Source: Lachnospiraceae bacterium (GTDB lineage: Bacteria > Bacillota > Clostridia > Lachnospirales > Lachnospiraceae). Taken from it: a stretch of DNA of 64,000 nucleotides. The stretch is from assembly GCA_004556655.1 (NCBI GenBank), contig SFGF01000001.1, positions 1-64,000 of the forward strand. Direction: 5' to 3'. Every line of letters begins with the position of its first letter. Within the stretch, counting starts at the first letter, position 1. Positions 1-8,500 of this stretch are shown piece after piece. The notes under the pieces are model-generated. The model worked only from the letters and a program-made list of their open reading frames with translations. It was not told the DNA's origin and made no database searches. The translations under genes and the position numbers were made by a program.

Positions 1-13
1 TCGTAACGTAAAT

Positions 14-176
14 GAAAGAAAAACGGTATAAACAAATATTATTTTCTTTGTGAGCTATGGAGATAGGATTCTAACAATCTTGGGAAGCACTGCTTCTCAG
101 GATTGTTGCTCAGAAGCCTATCGGAATGTCCAGCGAACAGAAACATAATATTTCGTTTATACCGTTTTTCTTTTTC
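14..176. repeat. MITE-like or structured-RNA element with nested inverted repeats
   Basis: The outer arms share a perfect 16-base inverted repeat (18-33, gaaaaacggtataaac, against 155-170) and stay nearly complementary out to 14 and 176. Inside lie further arms: gatagg 62-67 with cctatc 117-122, aacaatc 73-79 with gattgtt 101-107, and gaagca 84-89 with tgcttc 91-96. No protein is encoded. The design fits a miniature inverted-repeat element or a folded RNA; a simple terminator would not need such a long interior. Identity is inferred. Confidence 0.45.
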
Positions 177-196
177 ATTACATATAAAATTCTGAC

Positions 197-228
197 TTGT
201 GAGAGGCGCTTATATCTGCCCTTCACAA
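197..228 (-). terminator. Weak hairpin after the HtrA gene
   Basis: ttgtga at 197-202 pairs with tcacaa at 223-228, and the stem continues with one mismatch and one wobble. It lies just past the HtrA stop on the minus strand and is followed by a short, interrupted T stretch. It may be the HtrA terminator. Confidence 0.3.
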
Positions 229-278
229 CCTATAAAAGCACTACAGAATCTGCGACACTACGTCCGTCAAACTCCGGT

Positions 279-2012
279 TTAATTCTTCTTGCCAAGAGTG
301 ACAGAGATTGTCTGCTCCCCATACTGTCCATTGGATGATCTTTCAATCACCACATCCACCGTAGTACCTGCTGCATAATACTGCATATTGGAAGAAAGCT
401 CCTCCATGGAAGTGACATCTTTTCCATCAAATTTTGTGATAATATCGCCTTTCTGGATACCAGCCTGCTCTGCGGCAGCTCCTTCCATGACCTGTGCGAC
501 ATAAACACCGGTTGGCATATTATATGTTTTTGCAACATCGCTTGTGACATCCACACCTGCGATACCGAGATATGCACTGTTGGATTCATCTACTTTTTCT
601 TTTGTGATAAGTTCTTCAATAATTGGTTTTGCTGTATCCATTGGGATTGCATATCCAATACCTTCAACAGAAGTGTCTGAATATTTTACAGAGTTAATTC
701 CGATCACTTCCCCTGCTGTGTTTAATAATGCACCACCACTGTTACCAGGGTTAATTGCTGCATCTGTCTGGATCAGTTCTGCCGTATAATTGGTGCTGCT
801 GGAAGAATCTGAAACAGAAACTTCACGGTTTAATGCACTGATCACACCGGTTGTTACAGACTGTCCGTAACCAAGGGCATTACCGATTGCGATACAGGAT
901 TCACCCACTTTTAATGTATCAGAAGAACCAAGTGTTGCAACCTTGATTGCACTCATAGTATCATCTTTAATACTGCTCAGGGCAACTTTTACAACAGCAA
1001 GATCTGTAGAAGGATCTGTACCTTTAATCTCTGCACTGACCGTATCATCATTTGCAAAAGTTACAGTAAGGCTGTTTGCTCCCTCGACAACGTGATTATT
1101 GGTTGCCACATAAAGATACTCCTTATCCTGACTTACAATAATACCTGAACCACAGCTTGTGCTCTCATAAGTCTTGGATTGTCCCCAGAAACTCTGATAC
1201 TCTGTCTGACTTACATTTGTAATTGCTACGATAGAAGGCATTACTTCATCGACAATATCTGAAACATCTGTTGCTACATAGGAAGATGAGATTGCTGTCG
1301 GCTGCACGGTAGAATCATCTCCGGTAGTCAAGGAAGCCTGTACATTACCTGCATTGGTTGTTCCAAGAACTTTTCCGGATGCATAATTAACGCCTGTCAT
1401 GACACCGCCTGCAACCAATCCAAATACAAGTGCAAGCGCTGCACATTTTGCAAGCTGTTTTCCAAATCCACCCGGTTTTCTTTCTTTCTTTTTCTTCTCC
1501 GGTTTTGGATTGCTGCCATATGCATAACTCTGATAACTGGTATTGCTTCCATATGTTCCATAGTTACCGTTCTGGTTTCCATAGCCATAACTCTGGCTGT
1601 TATTCCGGGTACTTCCATAGCCGGCACTCTGACTGTTATTCGGGTTCGTTCCATAACCAGTGCTCTGGCTGTTATTCCGGGTACTTCCATAACCGGCACT
1701 CTGACTATAATTCTGGGTACTTCCGTAATTGGCACTCTGACTGTTATTCTGTGTCGTTCCATAACCGGAGCCATGACTGCTGTTCTGACCTCCATAAATA
1801 GAACTCTGTGTGGAGCCATATCCGCCTGCCTGAGATGCTGTACTGTCGTTCTGTGTATTGTTCTGATTTCCATGATTCTGCTGATTATTATATGAGTAGA
1901 AAGAATCAGAAGACTGATTACTGCTATTATTATTGTCTGTATTGCTGTTATTGTTGTTATTGTTGCTATTGTTGTAATAATTGTGATTATTATTGTAATA
2001 ATTGTTATCCAT
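279..2012 (-). CDS. htrA: HtrA/DegP-like membrane-anchored serine protease with Asn/Gln-rich repeat tail
   Basis: A 577-residue trypsin-like protease for surface protein quality control. Residues 1-165 are unusual: an Asn-rich stretch (1-55) followed by about six copies of a 12-residue repeat of the form GYGSTRNNSQSA (about 64-145). A basic stretch (171-180) and one membrane segment (about 187-209) follow, so the tail is cytoplasmic and the protease outside. The catalytic triad is visible as His307 (NNHVVEGA), Asp337 (DLAVVKV) and Ser425 (NPGNSGGAL). A single PDZ domain fills the C-terminus. The ATG is preceded by an AAAGGGG ribosome site nine bases upstream and by a good promoter. The repeat tail is longer than usual for the family; its role is unknown. 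Confidence 0.93.
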   Translation of the reverse strand: MDNNYYNNNHNYYNNSNNNNNNSNTDNNNSSNQSSDSFYSYNNQQNHGNQNNTQNDSTASQAGGYGSTQSSIYGGQNSSHGSGYGTTQNNSQSANYGSTQNYSQSAGYGSTRNNSQSTGYGTNPNNSQSAGYGSTRNNSQSYGYGNQNGNYGTYGSNTSYQSYAYGSNPKPEKKKKERKPGGFGKQLAKCAALALVFGLVAGGVMTGVNYASGKVLGTTNAGNVQASLTTGDDSTVQPTAISSSYVATDVSDIVDEVMPSIVAITNVSQTEYQSFWGQSKTYESTSCGSGIIVSQDKEYLYVATNNHVVEGANSLTVTFANDDTVSAEIKGTDPSTDLAVVKVALSSIKDDTMSAIKVATLGSSDTLKVGESCIAIGNALGYGQSVTTGVISALNREVSVSDSSSSTNYTAELIQTDAAINPGNSGGALLNTAGEVIGINSVKYSDTSVEGIGYAIPMDTAKPIIEELITKEKVDESNSAYLGIAGVDVTSDVAKTYNMPTGVYVAQVMEGAAAEQAGIQKGDIITKFDGKDVTSMEELSSNMQYYAAGTTVDVVIERSSNGQYGEQTISVTLGKKN

Positions 2013-2056
2013 AACAATTTGCCCCTTTCTGTGCAGCTTCTTATTATTTGCTGCCT

Positions 2057-2085
2057 TTATCTTTATGATTTTAGTCTAGCGTCAA
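2057..2085 (-). promoter_or_regulatory. Predicted promoter of the HtrA gene
   Basis: On the minus strand TTGACG (2080-2085) is separated by 17 bases from AGATAA (2057-2062), 45 bases before the HtrA start. Confidence 0.5.
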
Positions 2086-2130
2086 ATTGTGTTCGAATTG
2101 TGATAAAAATATCAAGAAAAAATGTTTTTA

Positions 2131-2186
2131 AAAATAAAAACTTCCTATCTCTCAAATTTTTCTAAAACCGAAGGAACAGGAAGTTT
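2131..2186 (-). terminator. Terminator of the 2.2-8.3 kb glycan operon
   Basis: aaacttcct (2138-2146) pairs with aggaagttt (2178-2186) around a long loop, and the minus-strand product runs into TTTTTATTTTT. It follows the last gene of the operon by about 25 bases. Confidence 0.5.
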
Positions 2187-2209
2187 GGATTTTCATTTAA
2201 AAATGAATG

Positions 2210-3670
2210 TTACAGTTTTAATAACATGATGGAATACTGTGACAGAAAATTTATAATACCCAGAGCTGCAGCTCCTGCAATGAATAAATTTTTCTTTTTT
2301 TCACTATCCATGCGCATTACCATCCACAAAATAATAAATAAATACATGAGATCCGTCAGATAATAAACACGGGCTCCCGATGCATAAATCGTTGGTGAAA
2401 AATATAACACTGCCTCACTGGCAATCCCCCCAAGAAAAACCATGCTGATAAAAACAGAATGTCCTGTCACTTTCCACAATAAAACCAGAGTAAAAAGAAC
2501 TGCTGCTATCCACCAGAAAAAGGCAATCCGATTCTGTGTGGTCATCGTCTGCCATGTCGGCAGTTCAGTGAGGCACTGCTCGATATCAATATATCCAATG
2601 CCCATCTCCGAAAAAAATGAAATTCCGGCGTAAGGAAGAATCGCTACCACACTGAATACTACTGTTAAAATCTGATAAACTTTTGTCTTTTCTGACTTCA
2701 TCAGCAAAAGAAAACCTGCTGCCCAGATTGCAACAAAAAATGCCCTTCCCTCATTTGCAAAGGAAGATAACATCCACTGGATGGTCATAAATAAATGATT
2801 TCCTACAGACAACTCTTTGTACCCAGGCATCCAGGTTGTAATTTCTGATGCTACACGCATCTCATTTCCAGGTGCCATAAAAAGAATCACAAATGCAACA
2901 AATGTAATGGCTGTCTGAATCCATATCACCGCCGGTATTCTTTTTTTCTGTATCAAAAGACTTAAAATTGACAGTCCTTCAAATGCGAGTAAAACTGCTC
3001 CCATCTGTTCAATTGACATCGCCGCAATGATACTACATGGAATAGCATAAATCAATTGCCTATTCGAAAATGCCCCTGTATCAAAAACAAGATCCGCAAG
3101 CGGCATCATCGCCCAAACTCCTGCTGTGAATGTCCAGGTATAAAATATGGAACCATTCACCCAGACCGCAGAATATCCCAATGTCATGACACTCATCAAC
3201 AGATATCCACTCGCAAGTAAAACCGGATACCGGATGCTTTTCCAGATATTGCGCCACACGTTTAATTCTTCAAAATTGCGTTGCTCTGTGCCAACTTCCA
3301 CACACTCCTGATACTCATTCAGCAAAGCTGTATATCCCGTATAGCCTGCCGTCTTGCATCCCAATCTTAAAATTCCGATTGGAAGTAGCACCATCATAAC
3401 CGCATCTGCGGCTCTCCAGAATCCAAGTCCGAGATTAAATGTGATATATACAATTGCTTCCGCAGCCATCCGCCCTACCCACGTCTGATAGCGCCAGGAT
3501 AAGTACTCGAAAAATCCCATGGTGGTAGAATAATGGTAAAAATAGGTATCATCGCCATCAGAATAACCCATCTGCTTTAAAATCAGAAAAATAGCGATTG
3601 CCATGAATGCCCAAAATATCCATACTATTTTTTTTTTATTTGTCTTGCTCTTTTCTTTGTCTGCACTCAT
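2210..3670 (-). CDS. DUF6056-like polytopic membrane protein
   Basis: A hydrophobic protein of about 486 residues with roughly ten or more membrane segments and a short basic N-terminus. Near the N-terminus it has an acidic pair (GDDTYFYHYS) followed by YLSWRYQTWVGR, a pattern I associate with DUF6056 proteins, which resemble GT-C membrane glycosyltransferases whose first loop carries an Asp pair. Function is not established; a lipid-linked sugar transferase or flippase-associated role is plausible from context. It is the last gene of the operon, after a GtrB-like transferase that could make its polyprenyl-phosphate sugar. The start is uncertain: ATG at 3670 has no clear ribosome site, and the reading frame could begin at a TTG at 3745. 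Confidence 0.7.
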   Translation of the reverse strand: MSADKEKSKTNKKKIVWIFWAFMAIAIFLILKQMGYSDGDDTYFYHYSTTMGFFEYLSWRYQTWVGRMAAEAIVYITFNLGLGFWRAADAVMMVLLPIGILRLGCKTAGYTGYTALLNEYQECVEVGTEQRNFEELNVWRNIWKSIRYPVLLASGYLLMSVMTLGYSAVWVNGSIFYTWTFTAGVWAMMPLADLVFDTGAFSNRQLIYAIPCSIIAAMSIEQMGAVLLAFEGLSILSLLIQKKRIPAVIWIQTAITFVAFVILFMAPGNEMRVASEITTWMPGYKELSVGNHLFMTIQWMLSSFANEGRAFFVAIWAAGFLLLMKSEKTKVYQILTVVFSVVAILPYAGISFFSEMGIGYIDIEQCLTELPTWQTMTTQNRIAFFWWIAAVLFTLVLLWKVTGHSVFISMVFLGGIASEAVLYFSPTIYASGARVYYLTDLMYLFIILWMVMRMDSEKKKNLFIAGAAALGIINFLSQYSIMLLKL

Positions 3671-3755
3671 ATCTATAATATTTATAAATCCCTTAATGTC
3701 TTTTTTCTCTTCTAAAAAATCCAGCAAAATTTCTTGAATTGCCAAAGTTCGTTTT

Positions 3756-4733
3756 TTACAAATTACGGTCTATGCTTATATCCTTGTCATCTAAAATCAC
3801 TGACTCAATCACATACTTTGGTCTTTTTTTTGTTTCCAGATATGTTTTACCGATATACTCACCGATGATACCGATCGCAAATATCTGCAGACCGCCAAGC
3901 ACCCAGATAGATACCATAATACTTGCCCAGCCGGGAACGACGTTTCCGTTAAAATAATCTACAAAAGACTTGATCAGCATTCCCAGACTGATCAGACAGA
4001 TCAGCAGACCACCTATTGTGATCATTCGAATCGGTTTGACAGAAAGTGAAGTGATTCCTTCAAACGCAAATGTGATCATCTTTCCGAGCGGATACTTACT
4101 CTCCCCGGCAAAACGTTCTCCCCTCTCATACTCCACAGTAGTGCTCTGAAAACCGATCATTGGTACGATCCCGCGCAAAAACAGATTCACTTCATCAAAA
4201 TCCAACAAATTTTCAGTCGCACGCCTGCTGAGCAGTCGATAATCTGCATGATCATACACAATGTCAGCCCCAAGGAAACTCATCAGCTTATAAAAAAGAT
4301 GCGCTGTTCCCCGCTTAAAACAGGTATCTTTTTTTCTGGAGGAACGCACTCCATAAACCACATCATTTCCGTCATAATAAGCATCGATCATACGGTCAAC
4401 CGCATTAATATCATCCTGCAGATCTGCATCCATCGTAACGATCATATCTGCATACTTTACTGCCGTAGCCATACCCGCTAAAAGAGCATTCTGATGTCCC
4501 CTGTTTCTTGAAAGATTCACTCCGGCAAACACAGAGTTTTCCTCACATAATCCCTTTATCATACTCCATGTCTGATCTTTCGAACCATCGTTTACAAACA
4601 TGATACGGCTGTTATCCGCTATTTTATTTTTCAAGACCAGAGACTGCAGCTTTTCTAATAATCTTTTTGATGTCTCCGGCAGAACTTCCTGCTCGTTATA
4701 ACAAGGTACTACCATATATAATGTCTTACTCAT
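3756..4733 (-). CDS. GtrB/YkcC-like polyprenyl-phosphate glycosyltransferase (GT2)
   Basis: A 325-residue family 2 transferase of the DPM1/GtrB type, expected to move a sugar from a nucleotide donor onto undecaprenyl phosphate at the inner face of the membrane. The GT-A domain opens with MVVPCYNEQEVLP, has the donor and metal motif VTMDADLQDD, and is followed by two C-terminal membrane segments and the IGKTYLETKKRP tail typical of this group. ATG at 4733 is preferred over the one at 4739 because GAGG lies six bases before it. It overlaps the end of the upstream transferase by a few bases, so the two are translationally coupled. A second member of the family is at 42276-43229. Confidence 0.9.
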   Translation of the reverse strand: MSKTLYMVVPCYNEQEVLPETSKRLLEKLQSLVLKNKIADNSRIMFVNDGSKDQTWSMIKGLCEENSVFAGVNLSRNRGHQNALLAGMATAVKYADMIVTMDADLQDDINAVDRMIDAYYDGNDVVYGVRSSRKKDTCFKRGTAHLFYKLMSFLGADIVYDHADYRLLSRRATENLLDFDEVNLFLRGIVPMIGFQSTTVEYERGERFAGESKYPLGKMITFAFEGITSLSVKPIRMITIGGLLICLISLGMLIKSFVDYFNGNVVPGWASIMVSIWVLGGLQIFAIGIIGEYIGKTYLETKKRPKYVIESVILDDKDISIDRNL

Positions 4734-5760
4734 GAACATCCTCTCTCATATCCCAGTATCCCGGGTTCATCGTATACTTTAAAATCTGTTTCCTGCTGAG
4801 TTTCTCATAATGCCTGCCCATCCAGAAACCTGCATACTTTCCAACACACTGCATACCAAAATGAAAAATAAGCCATGGCTTTCTTATTGCAAAAAGATAA
4901 GCGATCGTACTCTTCACCAGCCTCATACCCTCGGCTTCTGAACTCACCTGTTCAAAAATCTCCGGATGCTGTTTCTGTGAAACTGCGAGATCAAAATTCC
5001 TGTGAAACTGCTGCCTCATCGTATAATTGTGCGAATGTACTACCTTTGCTTCTGCTGCATACGCAACGCCATATCCGTGTTCGATGGCATTTGCTGCAAA
5101 AAACATATCCTCATTAAAAATAACCGGAGACTCAAATCCCCCCAGTTCTTCAAATAAATCCCTGCGATATGCCGCACAGACATCTGAACAGAAAAACGTT
5201 TTTATCCCAAGTGTCGGAATATCTGCCTTTGTCTTAACACGGCTTTGCTCCGGATAATTAAACTGCCTCGTATACTGCTCGACAATATGGCAGTCACTTT
5301 TCGGAAGCTGTCTGGCGTAAGCCACTGCAACCAAACAATCTTTTACTGCACTTTTTTCAGTGCCTGTCACTTCCATTGCATTCTGCTGTACCCGCGCAGA
5401 CACCTGATCTTCCTTTAAAAGCAATGACTCCACTAATTTTTCTACCAGAAACTCATCCGCCGGAACTGCATCCTGCGTCATAAAAACCATCACATCCGCA
5501 TCCGAATGTTCTGCTCCAAACTGCCTTGTTCCACCATGATCAAAATCTTTCTTCGCAATATGAAATACCTCATACTCACACGGAAGTTCTTTCAATACCT
5601 GTTCAATTGGATAAGCAGCTATTGCCTGTTTCCAGAGTTTCTCTTCTGTATTTAAAATAATTACCCTATGAACGACAAAGGTCTGCCCCTGCAAATTATG
5701 CAAGAGCAGACATAATGTTTCATCCGGTTTATAAGTTGGAATGATAATATCTACTGTCAT
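4726..5760 (-). CDS. Rhamnosyltransferase-like family 2 glycosyltransferase
   Basis: A 344-residue cytoplasmic GT2 protein. The GT-A fold is visible from VDIIIPTYKPDE at the N-terminus through FDHGGTRQFGAEHSDADVMVFMTQDA, which is the donor-binding signature of bacterial rhamnosyltransferases (the HGGTR motif), to the acceptor region with FNEDMFFAANAIEHG. Donor is therefore probably dTDP-rhamnose, but this is a family inference and no rhamnose biosynthesis genes are in the window. The start codon follows the LCP stop directly. Confidence 0.85.
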   Translation of the reverse strand: MTVDIIIPTYKPDETLCLLLHNLQGQTFVVHRVIILNTEEKLWKQAIAAYPIEQVLKELPCEYEVFHIAKKDFDHGGTRQFGAEHSDADVMVFMTQDAVPADEFLVEKLVESLLLKEDQVSARVQQNAMEVTGTEKSAVKDCLVAVAYARQLPKSDCHIVEQYTRQFNYPEQSRVKTKADIPTLGIKTFFCSDVCAAYRRDLFEELGGFESPVIFNEDMFFAANAIEHGYGVAYAAEAKVVHSHNYTMRQQFHRNFDLAVSQKQHPEIFEQVSSEAEGMRLVKSTIAYLFAIRKPWLIFHFGMQCVGKYAGFWMGRHYEKLSRKQILKYTMNPGYWDMREDVHE

Positions 5761-6885
5761 TTATCTGTATCCATTTCCCTCATTCATACCTGTATCGTTG
5801 ATGATCTTCTTACTGTTCGCAAGAACTGTATCCGATGGTGTGTAATCCTGATCATCAAACAGGAACTGATGTAATTCAATTACATTTGACTCCAGTGTAC
5901 AAGGTACAACCACACTTCCTTTTGATCCAAGAGTTGTTGAATTCTTACTAAATGGGAATCCTGAAGATTCGCCAAGTTTGTAATTAAATACCTGTGCTGC
6001 CAATGCAACTAAATCTGCATTTGAAAAGCTTGTCTGAATATCTCCAAATACTGCATCAATCAGCTTATTAATTGTAACAAGATCCGATTTCTGAGCCTTT
6101 GCAACCATTGCCGCAAGAACAGTTCTCTGACGCTCTGCACGCTTATAATCATCACCTGCAGTATAACGGATTCGTGCATATGCACATGCCTGTACGCCGT
6201 CCAATGTCACGTTTGTTCCACCACCGGAAAGATACTTGGAATTATTCTTGGTAAGTTTATTGATTTCATCCATATATCCCTGCATAAGAACTGCTTCTTC
6301 ATCTGTGACTTCATCCAGTGTAATACCACCGAGCAGATCCACACACTCAACAACGGCATTAAAATCTACCGTCACATAATCTGTTATGGACAGATCAAGG
6401 TTCTTATTCAACATATTAATGGCCGCCTCCGGACCACCTTTTGCATAAGCGGCATTACATTTCTTAAAGCTTCCATCTCCTGTATCCAGATAAGAATCAC
6501 GGAATACCGAACATAATTTGACTTCCTTAGTATCATTATTGATATTGGCGATCATAATGACATCGCTGCGTCCCTTTGACAAGTTACCATTAGAGCGGTT
6601 GTCCAGACCAAATAAGGCAATGGTAGTATAACTCTTCATAATCTCCTTGGATTCTTCTGAAATACCTTCATTCACCTCGATGTTTTCAAGTGGAACTTCC
6701 TGACGTTCGATTTTTCCCAATTTACTGATTAAAAACAATGCAATAGCTAAAATTAAAACAACTAATATCTCAACGATCAATAATATGATCTTTCTTTGTC
6801 TTTTTTTCCTTCTTATTGCTTCTTTCTGTTTCTTTGTTAAAGCTTTATGATTTTTCTGTCGATTGTGATTTGGTTCACTACTCAT
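5761..6885 (-). CDS. LytR-CpsA-Psr (LCP) family glycopolymer transferase
   Basis: A 374-residue protein with a very basic cytoplasmic N-terminus, one membrane anchor (about residues 33-54) and an extracellular LCP domain. Recognisable LCP pieces are TTIALFGLDNRSNG, GRSDVIMIANIN, CSVFRDSY and ACAYARIRYTAGDDYKRAERQRTVL, including the arginines that bind the pyrophosphate of lipid-linked glycans. LCP enzymes attach capsule, teichoic acid or secondary wall polymer to peptidoglycan. Placed right after the priming transferase gene, it is the likely attachment enzyme for this glycan. The AGGAGA ribosome site overlaps the stop codon of the upstream gene. Confidence 0.93.
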   Translation of the reverse strand: MSSEPNHNRQKNHKALTKKQKEAIRRKKRQRKIILLIVEILVVLILAIALFLISKLGKIERQEVPLENIEVNEGISEESKEIMKSYTTIALFGLDNRSNGNLSKGRSDVIMIANINNDTKEVKLCSVFRDSYLDTGDGSFKKCNAAYAKGGPEAAINMLNKNLDLSITDYVTVDFNAVVECVDLLGGITLDEVTDEEAVLMQGYMDEINKLTKNNSKYLSGGGTNVTLDGVQACAYARIRYTAGDDYKRAERQRTVLAAMVAKAQKSDLVTINKLIDAVFGDIQTSFSNADLVALAAQVFNYKLGESSGFPFSKNSTTLGSKGSVVVPCTLESNVIELHQFLFDDQDYTPSDTVLANSKKIINDTGMNEGNGYR

Positions 6886-6898
6886 TAATTATTTTCTC

Positions 6899-8317
6899 CT
6901 AATACGCATTTTTATTGATAAATCCTTTGAAAACTGTAAGAAATAAAATTTTAATATCCAACCCTAATGTCCAGTTTTCAATATAATATAAATCATGTTC
7001 AATCCTCTTTCGAATGGAAGTATCTCCTCGATATCCATTCACCTGTGCCCAGCCGGTCATTCCCGGACGCACCTGATGTTTGATCATATATCTTGGAATT
7101 TCTTCCCGGAACTTCTCCACATACTGCGGTCGCTCCGGTCTTGGTCCTACAAGACTCATATCTCCTTTTAACACATTAAAAAGCTGAGGAAACTCATCCA
7201 GGCTTGTTTTACGCAAAAAACCTCCTACTTTTGTTACACGCGGATCATTTTTCTGCGTCCAGCCTTTTTTCTCCTCTTCCTCTGTCTGCACATACATTGT
7301 TCGGAACTTATACATCATAAATTTTTCATTATGAAGTCCTACCCGTTCCTGTTTAAATATCAACGGACCGGAAGATGTTATTTTTACGAGAATCGCAGAA
7401 AGCAACATGACTGGTGAAAAAATCACAATACATATTATGGATCCTGCGATATCCATCAGTCTTTTTACCATTGCATTAAACGTATTCGACAACGGAACAT
7501 ATCGTATATTGATAACAGGCAGACCTAACAAATCTTCCGTATATGGTCTCGTCGGTATAATATTGCCATAATCCGGAATAAACTTGGTATGCACTCCTGA
7601 CTTTTCACACTGTGATACTATTTTCTCTAATTTGTAGTATTCTTCCAACCCAAGCGTGATTGCAATCTCGTCCAATTTATTTTCCGGCAAAATGAAAGTC
7701 AGATTCCCAATACTTCCTATTACTTTCACACCTTTATAAACTGTTCCGCGTGCAATATTATCATCCAGAATTCCACGTATATGATAACCCCATTGAGGAT
7801 TCTGCTTGATCCTGTCTATATACTGTTCTGCTGCCTTGGAATATCCCACAAGCAGGATATGTTTCTGATTATATCCCCTTCTTCTTATGCTACGTAAAAA
7901 ACCGCGGACTACAAGTCTTTCTACTTCTTCAAGTACAATGTTGAATATATAAAAATATGCAAACATGGAACGCGAGAAGTTCTTTGCCTCTTCTGTATAA
8001 GACAATACAAGGAAAAATCCTGCAAACACAATTAAAATTCCAACTGTATTTGCCATAATAATATTGGATAATTCAAGCCGCCTGCCCTGTACTCTCTTCG
8101 GCGTATATAAATTAAACGCATAATATAACAGCAAATAAAGTGGAACAATAAAAATCAGAGCTTTCATATAGAATTCAAATGAAAGAACTCCAACATGATC
8201 GTTTGTAAAAATCCCTGAAAGTTTTAACCACCAGGCAAGTGCATAAGAAACAATGACAACCAATCCATCCAAAACAACATGCAATCTATTAAAATGCTGC
8301 TGATTATCTTTTATCAT
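6899..8317 (-). CDS. Polyprenyl glycosylphosphotransferase (WcaJ/WbaP/CpsE type) priming enzyme
   Basis: A 472-residue initiating enzyme that transfers a sugar 1-phosphate to undecaprenyl phosphate. Four N-terminal membrane segments are followed by a Rossmann-like CoA-binding domain (about 150-250), a fifth hydrophobic segment (about 290-310) and the catalytic sugar-transferase domain with FKQERVG, FRTM, KTSLDEFPQL, LVGPRPE and RPGMTGWAQV. The sugar (glucose, galactose or an N-acetylated sugar) cannot be read from sequence. It is the first gene of an operon running down to 2.2 kb and has a promoter just upstream; the ribosome site AAGG is eight bases before the ATG. Confidence 0.93.
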   Translation of the reverse strand: MIKDNQQHFNRLHVVLDGLVVIVSYALAWWLKLSGIFTNDHVGVLSFEFYMKALIFIVPLYLLLYYAFNLYTPKRVQGRRLELSNIIMANTVGILIVFAGFFLVLSYTEEAKNFSRSMFAYFYIFNIVLEEVERLVVRGFLRSIRRRGYNQKHILLVGYSKAAEQYIDRIKQNPQWGYHIRGILDDNIARGTVYKGVKVIGSIGNLTFILPENKLDEIAITLGLEEYYKLEKIVSQCEKSGVHTKFIPDYGNIIPTRPYTEDLLGLPVINIRYVPLSNTFNAMVKRLMDIAGSIICIVIFSPVMLLSAILVKITSSGPLIFKQERVGLHNEKFMMYKFRTMYVQTEEEEKKGWTQKNDPRVTKVGGFLRKTSLDEFPQLFNVLKGDMSLVGPRPERPQYVEKFREEIPRYMIKHQVRPGMTGWAQVNGYRGDTSIRKRIEHDLYYIENWTLGLDIKILFLTVFKGFINKNAY

Positions 8318-8350
8318 AATGCCATCCTTTTCTTAGCTATCATAATTTCA

Positions 8351-8379
8351 ATGATACAATAATTTACCCGAAATCACAA
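8351..8379 (-). promoter_or_regulatory. Predicted promoter of the priming-transferase operon
   Basis: On the minus strand TTGTGA (8374-8379), a 17-base spacer and TATCAT (8351-8356) lie about 35 bases before the start of the priming enzyme. Confidence 0.45.
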
Positions 8380-8389
8380 CTCTATTTTC

Positions 8390-8500
8390 TTAAAACGAGC
8401 GCTCCAAAATCTTAATTATTTCTTTATTTTCACAGACATCTACTGTTTCAAACCGGGATAATGTCCTTTCACCTATATTATGCGCACTAAATTGCACCAC
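8390..8500 (-). pseudogene. Possible gene remnant (36 codons) in the gap behind a glycosyltransferase
   Basis: In a frame different from that of the overlapping transferase tail, the minus strand stays open for 36 codons to a TAA at 8390-8392 and reads like the end of a real protein (for example NIGERTLSRFETVDVCENK). There is no start codon with a ribosome site. I read it as a possible remnant of a lost gene; chance is the alternative. Confidence 0.2.

Noticed and set aside
1397..2017. 206-codon frame opposite in phase to HtrA
   Set aside because: It is a product of the low-complexity Asn/Gln repeat DNA read in another frame; the HtrA frame has the domains and the ribosome site.
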